Of a stretch of DNA of 28,895 nt, positions 1-10,200 are shown piece by piece (position 1 is the first letter of the stretch; each line of letters starts with the position of its first letter). The notes under the pieces were generated by a model. The model saw only the letters and a program-made list of their open reading frames with translations, did not search any database and was not told the origin of the DNA. The stretch is from a virus. The DNA is taken from positions 1 to 28,895 of IMG/VR virus record IMGVR_UViG_3300037508_000528. The stretch is one strand, 5' to 3'. Both the position numbers and the translations under genes were made by a program.

Positions 1-90
1 ATCCGATTATGTGCTACGATCAATGAATTAGTTGAACTTAAGGATAAATGTTCCAAACTTCTTAAGTCGGACAATTTCATTTACAGATAA
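1..90 (+). CDS. 3' end of an unknown gene (C-terminal 29 residues)
   Basis: Frame 1 is open from the first base to a TAA at 88-90 and encodes the last 29 residues of a protein, ending in NFIYR. The tail has a short helical look (NELVELKDKCSKLL), but that is too little to assign a family. It ends one base before the first tRNA. The start lies outside the window. Confidence 0.6.
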   Translation: MRLCATINELVELKDKCSKLLKSDNFIYR

Positions 91-91
91 T

Positions 92-164
92 GCTGGTTTA
101 GCTATCTGGTGAAAGCACCCGACTCATAATCGGATATAGGCGAGTTCGATCCTCGCAACCAGCA
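92..164 (+). tRNA. tRNA with CAU anticodon (elongator Met or lysidine-type Ile)
   Basis: The acceptor stem GCTGGTT (92-98) pairs with AACCAGC (157-163), with discriminator A164. The anticodon loop CTCATAA (123-129) gives CAU. The T stem GCGAG/CTCGC (140-144/152-156) encloses TTCGATC. CCA is not encoded. A CAU anticodon can be elongator Met, initiator Met or Ile (C34 changed to lysidine, reading AUA). The A37-A38 loop fits elongator Met or Ile2, and sequence alone does not settle it. An Ile2 identity would match the A-ending codon bias of the other two tRNAs here. Confidence 0.9.
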
Positions 165-165
165 C

Positions 166-194
166 TTGACAGTCCCTAGAGCACCTGCTATAAT
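166..194 (+). promoter_or_regulatory. Strong sigma70-type promoter with extended -10
   Basis: A perfect TTGACA (166-171) and a perfect TATAAT (189-194) are separated by 17 bases. A TGC directly upstream of the -10 gives an extended -10. Transcription should start near 201, just before tRNA-Leu at 208. It would continue through the small gene, cpeT and tRNA-Thr to the terminator at 1146-1171. The -35 begins two bases after the upstream tRNA. A consensus match this close suggests early transcription by unmodified host RNA polymerase. Confidence 0.85.
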
Positions 195-207
195 ACTGTC
201 ATACCAC

Positions 208-291
208 GGGGATGTGGTGGAAGTGGTAGACACACCAGACTTAAAATCTGTTGGGAGCAATCCCGTGGGGGTTCAAGTCCCCCCGTCCCTA
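208..291 (+). tRNA. tRNA-Leu (UAA)
   Basis: The acceptor stem GGGGATG (208-214) pairs with CGTCCCT (284-290), allowing two G-U pairs, with discriminator A291. The anticodon loop CTTAAAA (240-246) gives UAA. A class II long variable arm (GGGA-GCAA-TCCC, 253-264) is typical of tRNA-Leu. The T arm is GGGGG/CCCCC with loop TTCAAGT. CCA is not encoded. It reads UUA, a codon favoured in AT-rich phage genes. Confidence 0.93.
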
Positions 292-324
292 TTTCTCACT
301 AAATACAGTGTAGTGGGAAAAGTA

Positions 325-591
325 ATGAAATACACACTTTCTCAAGCATATTGTTTTTATATGGGTGAGGTTGTTCGTATGTATTTCATTCAAGGTCTTC
401 CTTATACGTTTGACGAACTTCCTCAACTTATACAAGACCATCCATCAGTTCAAACAGAAGCTCTTTCTCATCGTGATTATGATGATGAAGATTTGTATGT
501 TTATTCCAATTATTTAATAATGGAAGAAATGCATCCATTGATGTTTGACATAGAAGTAGAAAATCCAGAATTATTGCCTAAAGATGATTGA
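325..591 (+). CDS. Small acidic hypothetical protein (88 aa)
   Basis: I do not recognise this protein. It is acidic towards the C-terminus (DYDDEDLY, DIEVENPELL), with no clear membrane segment or metal motif. The frame stays open back to 166, but that stretch is the promoter and tRNA-Leu, so the start must lie further in. ATG 325 follows a weak GGGA at 315-318. An alternative in-frame ATG at 379 has a better ribosome site (GTGAGG, 365-370, 8-base gap) and would give 70 residues. It overlaps cpeT by 8 bases and is probably co-transcribed with it from the promoter at 166. Confidence 0.65.
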   Translation: MKYTLSQAYCFYMGEVVRMYFIQGLPYTFDELPQLIQDHPSVQTEALSHRDYDDEDLYVYSNYLIMEEMHPLMFDIEVENPELLPKDD

Positions 592-1069
592 CAAATTTTG
601 TGAATACTTTGAGGGTAATTTTAATAATTGTATGCAAGCAATGTCTCATCCTACAAAGTTTGCTATGATTGAGATGATTCACGAAAAAATTGGTAAAAAC
701 CAGTTTCGCTGTACTCAACAATATTATGTTGATAAACGAGCGTATCGTAAATCAGTTATTGAGGTCATTCCTCAAGAGTCAACACTTCTTGTGAAAAATT
801 ACAAAGAAGAAAACGACTTGACATATCTCTCTGGATGTGATATACTATTTGAGTTGATAGGTGATGAATTTCACGGCAAAAATCTCTGTAAAGAATGTCT
901 TGTCTCCTGGTCGGGAAAAGAAACCTATCTACAAACACAAAGTATTCTCGGAAACGGTTACTATCACGTAATTGACAAGGGATACGATATAAATACCGAC
1001 GAACATGTTTGGGGTTCCTTTAATGGGAATTTCCAGTTCGTCAAATGCCCTAATAGCTCAGCTGGATAG
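584..1069 (+). CDS. cpeT: CpeT/CpcT-type phycobiliprotein lyase (cyanophage auxiliary gene)
   Basis: T-type lyases bind phycobilins and help attach them to phycobiliproteins of the cyanobacterial antenna. Viral homologues are established cyanophage auxiliary metabolic genes. The 161-residue length suits the family. Family landmarks appear in order: the N-terminal YFEGNFNN, the segment HPTKFAMIEM (residues about 22-31), FRCTQQYYVD followed by AYRKSVIEVI, the cysteine-bearing SGCDILFEL, EFHGKNLCKECLVSW, and the C-terminal DINTDEHVWGSFNGNFQF. It overlaps the preceding small gene by 8 bases. Its last residues (CPNSSAG) are encoded inside tRNA-Thr and its TAG lies in that tRNA's D-loop. Family assignment is by recognition of the pattern; which subunit it serves cannot be told. 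Confidence 0.88.
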   Translation: MIDKFCEYFEGNFNNCMQAMSHPTKFAMIEMIHEKIGKNQFRCTQQYYVDKRAYRKSVIEVIPQESTLLVKNYKEENDLTYLSGCDILFELIGDEFHGKNLCKECLVSWSGKETYLQTQSILGNGYYHVIDKGYDINTDEHVWGSFNGNFQFVKCPNSSAG

Positions 1070-1120
1070 AGCAACGGTTTTGTAAACCGTAGGTCGTTGG
1101 TTCAAGTCCGACTTGGGGCT
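1047..1120 (+). tRNA. tRNA-Thr (UGU), overlapping the cpeT 3' end
   Basis: The acceptor GCCCTAA (1047-1053) pairs with TTGGGGC (1113-1119), with one G-U pair. The anticodon stem ACGGT/ACCGT (1074-1078/1086-1090) holds loop TTTGTAA, giving UGU. The T arm carries TTCAAGT. CCA is not encoded. It reads ACA, very frequent in the late genes that follow. The first 23 bases are also coding sequence of cpeT, so cutting the 5' end of the tRNA would remove the stop codon from the cpeT message. Confidence 0.92.
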
Positions 1121-1145
1121 CTCCGTGTGAAGGAAGTCAAATCAC

Positions 1146-1171
1146 ACCTAAGGTTCGCCTTGGGTTTTTTT
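1146..1171 (+). terminator. Rho-independent terminator with UUCG loop
   Basis: ACCTAAGG (1146-1153) pairs with CCTTGGGT (1158-1165), with one G-U pair, around a TTCG tetraloop, followed by a run of T (1165-1171). It ends the tRNA/cpeT transcription unit 26 bases after tRNA-Thr. A second small inverted repeat (GTGTGA 1125-1130, TCACAC 1142-1147) touches its left arm and may help 3' processing of the tRNA. Confidence 0.88.
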
Positions 1172-1172
1172 G

Positions 1173-1180
1173 TATAAATA
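1173..1180 (+). promoter_or_regulatory. T4-type late promoter octamer TATAAATA
   Basis: This is the exact octamer used by T4-family late sigma factors (gp55), and the only copy I found in the window. It lies immediately after the terminator T-run and 38 bases before the giant virion gene, which fits late transcription of the whole structural operon. Late promoters of this type need no -35 box, and none is visible. Confidence 0.8.
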
Positions 1181-1199
1181 ACTCAGAAGAAATAACCAT

Positions 1200-1213
1200 A
1201 GTTACGGGTAACT
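1200..1213 (+). promoter_or_regulatory. Leader hairpin before the giant gene
   Basis: AGTTAC (1200-1205) and GTAACT (1208-1213) form a short hairpin that ends five bases before the ATG at 1219. ACTCAG (1181-1186) and CTGAGT (1212-1217) could form an alternative, competing outer stem. No convincing Shine-Dalgarno is present, so the leader may control ribosome access. This is inferred from pairing only. Confidence 0.35.
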
Positions 1214-1218
1214 GAGTA

Positions 1219-4200
1219 ATGCCATTAACGAGATTAGATAATCTACTTTCAAGTAAGACTGGTAAGTATCTTTATGTTTCTCCTGACGACTTTAATGCTA
1301 CAGATGCGTTAGACAACAGAGGAAATTCACCAACAAGACCATTCGTAAGCATTCAGAGAGCTTTTCTTGAAGTAGCAAGATTCTCGTATCTCCCAGGAAT
1401 TGACAATGATCGTTTCGATCAATTTACGATCATGTTGTCTCCTGGTGTACACCACATTGACAACCGCCCAGGCATAGAAAACGTAGCAGATCTACCTGTT
1501 TTTCAGTATAATCAAGCACTTGGCGAGTGGGAAACAAACAGCAATGTAAGTTTTAATCTAAGCGATCCAAATAACATTCTTTATAAATTTAATGGACGTG
1601 ATGGTGGTGCTACAATTCCTAGAGGTACATCTCTTGTAGGTATGGATTTGCGTAGAACTCAACTACGTCCACTTTATGTTCCTGATCCTGCGGACAAAGA
1701 TGTTCCTCGTTGTGCCTTATTTAATGTAACTGGTGGTTGTTATTTCTGGCAGTTCACTATTCAGGATGGAGATCTTTCTTCTAATTCTCCTCTTTACGAT
1801 GCCACTGCTGGTATTGGTAAAGTTTACACTCAACCAAACGACACTGTAACTAAACTCGTTCCTGAGTTTTCACACCACAAGATTACAAACTTTGTTTTTG
1901 CTGATAGACAGGATCTTGGTCTTCTTTACAGAAAGATTTCTCACGTATTCAGCGATTTCCAACCACCTATTGATGATGTATATGTAGAGGGTCAAACTCT
2001 TCCTGTAACAGAATATTGGTCTTCCACCACTACTTATACTGCTGGGGATAAAGTTCTTTATAATGGTCAAGCATATCAAGCTTCCTCATCTTCAACAAAT
2101 TCAGTTCCATCAACAAATCCAAATAAATGGACGTTGATGGTTATTCGTAATAGAGAATTTGATTTTAGAGTACAAGAAAATAGAATTGTTGGTCCTCTAC
2201 AGGATGCTATTCGTCTTGATGAGGTAAGAATTGATGATTCTTCTCCTGCTGGTGTTGCTACATTAACGGTACGCACGAAAATTAATCATGGATTTTTTCC
2301 TGGTCAATATGTTGCTATTACTAATAATGGTTTAAATGATACTCTAAATGGAGTATTTCAGGTATTCAGCATCAGTCCAACAGACCCCAAAGTATTTACT
2401 TATAGAGTACCAGCGACCGCCACTGGATTGGGTCTTGTTAGTGGCACAACTTACACTGCTGCTTCATCCCCTGCTCTTGACACCAATGCTACCGTACAGG
2501 CGGAGGTGGATAGCGTAGAATCAGCATCACCATACGTCTTCAACGTTTCGATTCGTTCGACTTGGGGTATTTGTGGTATCTGGGCAGATGGTAAGAAAGC
2601 CACTGGTTTCAAATCCATGGTTATCGCTCAGTACACTGGTGTTTCTCTACAGAAAGACGATCGTGCGTTTATTCGCTACGATGAGTTCAGCAACACATGG
2701 AATCAGGCACCTCTAACTGATGCGTTTGCTACAACTCCTTATCACATCAAGGGTGACGCATACTGGAAAGACGATTGGAGAAACTTCCACGTTAAGGCAT
2801 CTGATGACTCCTTCATTCAGTGCGTTTCGATCTTCGCTGTAGGTTTTGCTGATCACTTCCTAATGGAGTCTGGTGGTGATATGTCTATCACCAACTCAAA
2901 CTCGAACTTTGGTAATACCTCACTCCATGCTATTGGTTACAAAGGATTTGCTTTCAACCAAGATAAAGGTGGATATGTTACGGATATTATCCCACCAAAA
3001 TCACTGTCTACATTAAAGACAATTAGAAAGCAATATTATACATTTGATGTACCTCTAGTAAGAGGCACTTCGCTAAATCCAAACTCAACGAGACTTTATT
3101 TGGGCGCAGAAGATGCTCGCAATCCAGAAGATCGCCCAGCAGCTTCTATTGACGGTTATAGACTTGGTGCTAAGAGAAACGAAAAAATCTTTGTAAAATT
3201 AGATGCTTCTGGTGCTAAATCAGCAGATTTGATTCATTCTGGATTTAAGAAGTGGACAGCATCTCTATCAACCTTAAATCCTACGGGTGTTGGATTTACT
3301 ACTGAGTATAATCTCAGACAAGATGCTGCCAATTTAATTGATGCTAACAAGACATTTATTCAATCTGAAGCATTTGGATATATTTTAGAGAAATACCCAA
3401 ATCTTCAGAATATTCCTTATGTAAATCCAAATATTACTGCAGAAACTGGTCGTTTTAGAGACGCAAGTAATCTAATCAAGGCAAACCGCCAAGAAATTAT
3501 TGATTATGCGTTTTCACAAATGCAAACTGCTTTCCCAGCATTTACTGTTCCTGGGGGAGGAAATGCCAACGAAAAGTGTAAGAGAGATATTGGTTATATT
3601 GTAGATGCCATTGCCAATGATTTGTACACTGGTGGCAACTCCAATATGATTGACGCTACTAGAGCGTATTTCAATTCTTCTGGTCAACCACTTACAAATG
3701 GTCTCGCTGGTGAAGAAACTCAATCGGTATTTGCTTTTAACAGAGCCAAAGATTGGTCAAAGAAAGCAATTTCAAACTTATTAACAAATACATCACTTCT
3801 TAATACTCCAACACTTTCTGCTTCTGGTACAACTATTACTGTAACAACTCTCACACCACATAATCTACAACCAAACCAATTTGTAACTGTTGGTGGTGCT
3901 ACACAAACAGCATTTAATGGAAAATTTCAGGTTCTTTCTGCTGGATTAACAAGCACTCAGTTTAGATATACCGTACCAACAGCTCCTGGAGTAACAAATG
4001 CCACTGGTGCTATTTACGTCTCAACAATTACGATTGATCCAGTAAATGATGACGCAAATGTTGGTAGATTTAAGGATGGTAGCAAATTAATTACTGCCAA
4101 CAGACAGGAAATTATTGATAGAGCAGCTGCTGAAATTGCTGTTCAATTCCCAGATTTTTACTATCCTGGAGATCCTCAAACAACATCAATCTCTCGTTAC

Positions 4201-7200
4201 AAAGATGCTTATCGTTTAATTCAACAAAATAAGCAAGAGATTGTGGATGGAGCATACGCAGAAATTGCCATTCAGTATCCTAGTTTTACAAATCCAGATC
4301 CAGATAAGTGTAAGCGTGATATTGAATTCTTTATTGATGCTGTTTCTCTAGATATTTCTCAGGGTGCTGGCAACGTATATACACGCAAATTCCTCCAACA
4401 ATATTTTACCAATGCCACCACACTACTTCCAAATGGACTGGCGGGGGAAATTGATCAGTCAAACGTTGCTTTTGTAAAAGCTCGTAATTTGATGAAAGAT
4501 GCGCTGACCAATCAATTAACAATCAAAGATGCTACCATTACTTCTGGACCAGCAAACTATAGCGGAACTGGTGGTAACATCCCAAACACAAGTCCTAATT
4601 CGTGTGCTGACGTAAGATTAGCAATTGACAGTCTTACTTTTATTGTTACTTCTAATTTAAGCGCAGGAAACATTACAAATCTTGCTCCTGAACAAGTTTC
4701 TACTGTTATTCCAGCTGGAGAAACTAAGTGTAAGCGTGATATTGGTTACATCGTTGACTCTATCGCACAAGACCTCTTCTGGGGTGGAAACGAGTTCACT
4801 GTTGGTGCTGTAAGAGAGTATTTCACGCAAGCAGGTACACCAATTTCCAATGGATTAGTTGGCGAATCGGCAGAATCTGTTGTTGCTTTTAATAAGGCAA
4901 GAGATTGGTGTAAGAGAGCTCTTACCAATCAACTTTATACAAAGAATCTTGCTTTATCAACTGGTCCAGCAACTGCTGGTGGTTCTGGTGGCAATGTTTC
5001 CTACAATGCCTCTGGTAACGGTGCTACTTGTACAGATGTACAATCAGCAGTAGATTCTCTATTCTCAATTGTTACTAGCGTTGTTAATGCGGGTAGTATT
5101 TCTGGTCTTCCTGCTGTAGATAATGGAGATTGGGATTGTGCTAACGTAAGACAGACGATTGATACTCTAACAAATATCATCACTAGCACTATTCTTGCTG
5201 GTAATTTGAATAATCTTCCTGTTAGAAATCCTGGTCCTTGGTCACAGGTAAGTGAATCAAGCAAGTGTAAGCGTGACATTGGATACATTGTAGAAGCTAT
5301 CACTTCTGACCTAAGATTGGGCGGAAACGTTAATACAATTAACGCAGCAGAAGCATATTACACTGGAAATCAACTTGATTACATTGAGAATGAAAAACTA
5401 GAAACTCTAGATGCTTATCGTTATGTGAGAGATTTGGCGATTTCTTCGATGAGAAATCACAATACATATCTTCCAAACGCAAGCACGACATTTGGATCGC
5501 CAATCGTTACGGTGAATAGCACTGTTGGTCTTGTTGTTGGTATGAGAGTTCGTAGTGTTAATGCGATTCCAACTTCTTCTAGCAGCACAATAGCATATAC
5601 AACAACAATTCCATCAACCGCATATATTAAAAAGATTGGCGATGGTGTTAATGGATTAGCATCAAACCAAATTCAACTCGGAACCCAAGGTAGTAAGTTA
5701 GATTTTGGTTCTACAGTAAATGCTACTGCTACGGCGACAAATGTTAATCTTTATGTTGAATTTACACGAGGGGTTTGGACAAATACACTAACACCATCCA
5801 CCGACTCTAGTGTAATACAAGATTATAATTATTTGACTGCTGGGGATCCAGCAACTGGAGCTCCAGGTGGCGAGTGTGCTTCTACAGCAAGCACGATTGT
5901 TAACTTCTATCAGATTCTATCTACTATTCTTAATAGTGGGATCGGGACTGTACCTAGAGTTGCCTCATCTATTAATACAGGTGCTTTGGCACAAAGAGCC
6001 ACGCTGTTTACTCTAACAGAGTCTGATAGCAATGGATTACCTACTTCCAACCCACACCAGTTAGAAACAGGAACTCCTGTCAGACTTGTACCTAGAGCAA
6101 GATCTGGTATTAATGTAGACAAACGATTGATTCGTCTGCCAAAAGGATTTGATACAAATACTGTATATTATGTTATTGCTCCTGGAAGAATTACAGATCC
6201 ATTTAATTATTCTACGATTGGTTCGTTCAACGGATCTAATCAACAGAATCTATTACTAGCAACTAGTGAAGAAAACGCAGCTGCTGGTATCTACATCTAC
6301 TCGTCTGAAACAGATGGTATTGATGCCAACGTAGAAATTGATGTATATCAATATGTTCTTGACATTAACTATGATTTACATCAATATCAGACTAAGATTG
6401 CTTCTGGATCAAGCACAATTCTTGAAACTGATAGACCACATGCTTTTGACAGACCATCAACAAACGTAGAACCACAGTTAGTATTTTTCCGCGTTGGGTC
6501 TGATATTACTGGATCTTCACTACCAACACTATCATCTCAGTTTGGCGGAACCACTATTTCTGGCAAAAATCTTTACTTCGTTCGTTATGTAAATGCTAGA
6601 AGATTTACCATTCACGAAACATTTGCGAACGCTCGTGATAACATTGCTCCTATTTCTTTCCAACCAGGAAGCACTGCGGTATTCTATACGTTCTCTAATA
6701 AGCGTAGATCTCCTCTGAGATATGATCCTAAGATTGGTGCTGCTGCTACTGATGGATGTTGGTATCTAGAAACTCTATCTGCTGGCAACACGATCATTCC
6801 TAGAATGAAGCAGTCGGATTATGCTGGTAGATTGAGAACCACTGATTCATACTTTGAAAGAATTGAGGATAACAGAACCAAGGAAGATAGAGTATATCGT
6901 CTTCGTTATGTTATTCCTAAGAATCTCAAGACAGTTCGTGATCCAATCAGAGGATTCGTATTTAAGATTCGTACAGATGAAAAGAGAAGACTATTACCAC
7001 AAAGAATTCTTCTTAAACCAACATCAACAGGAGCAGATACAGCAACGTTGCTCGCTCCAGTATCGGGAGAAAGACTTGGACTCACAACTGCTGAGCAACT
7101 TGTACTGAATCCAAATTTTGTATCTACATATGATCCATCTGCCTTTGGCAATCCGAAGAGACTTGAGACAACTTCAAAAGTTGCTTTTACGGTTCAATCA

Positions 7201-10200
7201 GCAAGAAAAGTTTCTGTAAATAATAAAAATTATTTACAATTAACTGCTTTTGATATTGGAATTGATGCTGAAGCCTACAAAACAAAACTTTTTACTACAG
7301 TAAAAATTACTTCACCAGAAGGTGGTAATGGTGTCTTTGTCTCAAGCATTCCTAATTCAAACAGCACTAACTTAATATCTTGGTCTGGCAACTGTTCTGG
7401 TAGTGGATATGTACATGGTTATTTTGCGTATGAAAATAACTATTACATGATCCTGAAAGATTTGACAGGAAACTCGGTGCTTGATTACAGTAGTACCACC
7501 CCCACTATATTTACACAAGGTTCAGTAACTGCTTCACTCATTAGTGAACCAAATGATGGTAGATCAGATATAACCAAGTATCCATATGTTGTTGAAGGTG
7601 CCAATGTCTATACACTAACTCCTGGTGATAGAATAAATGACGACAATGGTGTTTCCTACACGATTGCTAGTGTGGAAGATGTTTCTGATATGGAGAATAC
7701 TTTCTACATTTTTGATATTAATACCATTCGTAGAAGAATTCCTGGTCAGCAAGATGGTGTATATTACTTGACTTGTGTAAGAGGTAATATTTCTCCATAT
7801 CCAACTGGTTCGGGTGTTGGCGAAAACTTCAGAAACTTTAAGTTCTCACAACCAATCTCTAAGTTGTATCCAGAGTTCTATAAGAATGATCCAGAATGGT
7901 ATAAGGGTGTAGATTTAACAACTACAACTCTTTCAGATCCACCTCCAACAGTATCTACCGCAGACAACTACATTCATGGTCTGGTAACTGTAAACGATGC
8001 TAAGAATAGCTTGACCAAAGAGATGGTTCTTGATTTTGTTCAAGATCCAGGAACTGGTGGATACACATTTAACGGTACATCTACCATCCAGGCACAGTCT
8101 GGTACAGCTTCTGCTGGATCTGAAGGTAGAAGAATTCCTATCAATGGAACTTCTCAGTATCCAACAGAAGGAAAACTTTATGTAGAACTTCGCAGACCAT
8201 CCATCGCTCGTTCTGGTAACCATACATTTGAATATCTAGGATTCGGTCCTGGTAACTACTCAACTGGTTTCCCAGCAAGACAGGAAATCATTCTTACTGA
8301 TGTTCAGGACTTCTACGCTCAAGCGAAGAAGCAAGACGCTGGTATCGTCTTCTACACTGGTTTAAACTCAAACGGTGACCTTTACATCGGTAACAGAAAG
8401 ATCAACGCTATTACTGGTGAAGAGACATTCCTAGAGTCTGCTAAACTTGTTGAATCTTCAGATGAAGCTGATGTAATTGGTGGTCTTGTTACCACGTTTG
8501 ATACTGCGGTGACATTTAACGAAATTATTACAGTCAATGGTTCTGAAGGCAGAGCAGAAAGTTTCTTCAATGCTCCTATCGTAATCAATAACACTACAGC
8601 ATTTGGATCTGTCGAGAATTTCCCATCACTTAAGATTGTAACGGGAGAAGGAACTGTAGTTGGTTATGATCCATACCTCGAAGTAAATATCGCACAACAA
8701 AAAACTGGCGATATCATCCTACATCAAGGAAGACTACAAACAACAGTTGTTGATTTAAATCCAAGAGGATTACAAGATTATCAGATCATGACGGCTCTAT
8801 CTAATAGAACGCCAGATCTTGCTAATACATTTGGATTAACTACGAACGGTCCTTCGCAGTTACAAAATACTGATTTTGGTACTAAGTTCCCTCTAGCATC
8901 AGGTTTGATTCAATTAAAAGGTAATCAAACTTTATTCACTGGATCTCTTGGATGGATCTATGCGAATGATTACATTCGTATTGAGAATCGTTCTGGTGGT
9001 GGATTTAACGCTCAGATAATTGGTATTCAGGGCGCAGCTTCTGGTACTATTGTTAGATTGACGTGGAATGTTGGCATTACTAACGCAGCGTTACAAATTT
9101 CTTCTTCTTCGCAAATTCGTATTACTGGTGCTACGGGTGCTCTTGCTCCTCTCAACGGTGTATGGCCTGTTTATAGTACTGTTGGCATTCCATTTGTTCC
9201 TACCAATAACTTTGTTAATATTATTGTTAATGCTAACTTACCACTTTACACTGCTATTCCTCTTCCAAATAATGGATACCCAGTTGATGCGGTAGCACAA
9301 CCAAATATTGTAATCGAGAAATCGAAAGCAGCATTTAAAGAGTTTGGTGTTCTTGGGTCTGAGGCGATTAGAACAGAAACGGAAACAATTGGTGATTATA
9401 AATTAGGTATTAACACTGTAGCACGTTCTGCTCATAGCGCCTATGAGACAGCATTTGTTTCTGCTGAAACAACACCAAGAGCAAACCTTGATGTTGTCGG
9501 TACAGCATTTATTAGTGGCAAGAAGATTCTTTCTTATCTCACTGAAACTGGAACAACTAAGACGCAAACAAATAGAGATGACGCACTCGTTGTGGGTGGC
9601 GATAGTGCTAACCCACTCACCGCTGCCGCTACTCTAAGAATTTCTACCAATAATAACGGTAGAGTTGGTATTAATGTAAACAACGCAGATCTTGATAGAA
9701 CTCTGGTTGTCGCTGGAAATGGTAGAATTACTGGAGACTTTAGATTCCAGTCAGATATTGAAGTTAATGGTGGCGATATTACCACGACAAACGCAGTATT
9801 TAATATCGCAAATGAAGCAAATGCTCTAACGTTCTCTGCTGGTGCTAATGCCACCACAGCAAATCTATTCAATACCACAACTAGCTCTCAGACAGTTAAT
9901 ATTGGTACTGGTGTTGCTGCTACTGGCACATTTAATGTTCATAACAATAGTTACAACTCTATTGTAAATATTGGTGTTGTTCCGCAGATTACAAACCCAG
10001 CAACTCCAAATGCTTTCCCATCTTCAATCATTACATTTGGTGGAGCAATAAACAATCCTTCTCAAAGTATCTTTAGAGTAAGAAATTATCAGACTGTTTT
10101 GGATGGAACTCTTGAAATTAAGGGAACACAACTTCTAGCTACAACTCCATCAACAGAATTTACTTTATTCCCATCGAATTTAACTACATTAAAGATTGGT

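Noticed and set aside
166-324. An in-frame extension of the first small gene back to 166
   Set aside because: This stretch is the promoter and tRNA-Leu, so coding is implausible; a start at 325 or 379 is more reasonable.
3298-5460. Direct repeats as a CRISPR array
   Set aside because: They are long, irregularly spaced and conserved at protein level within one open frame.
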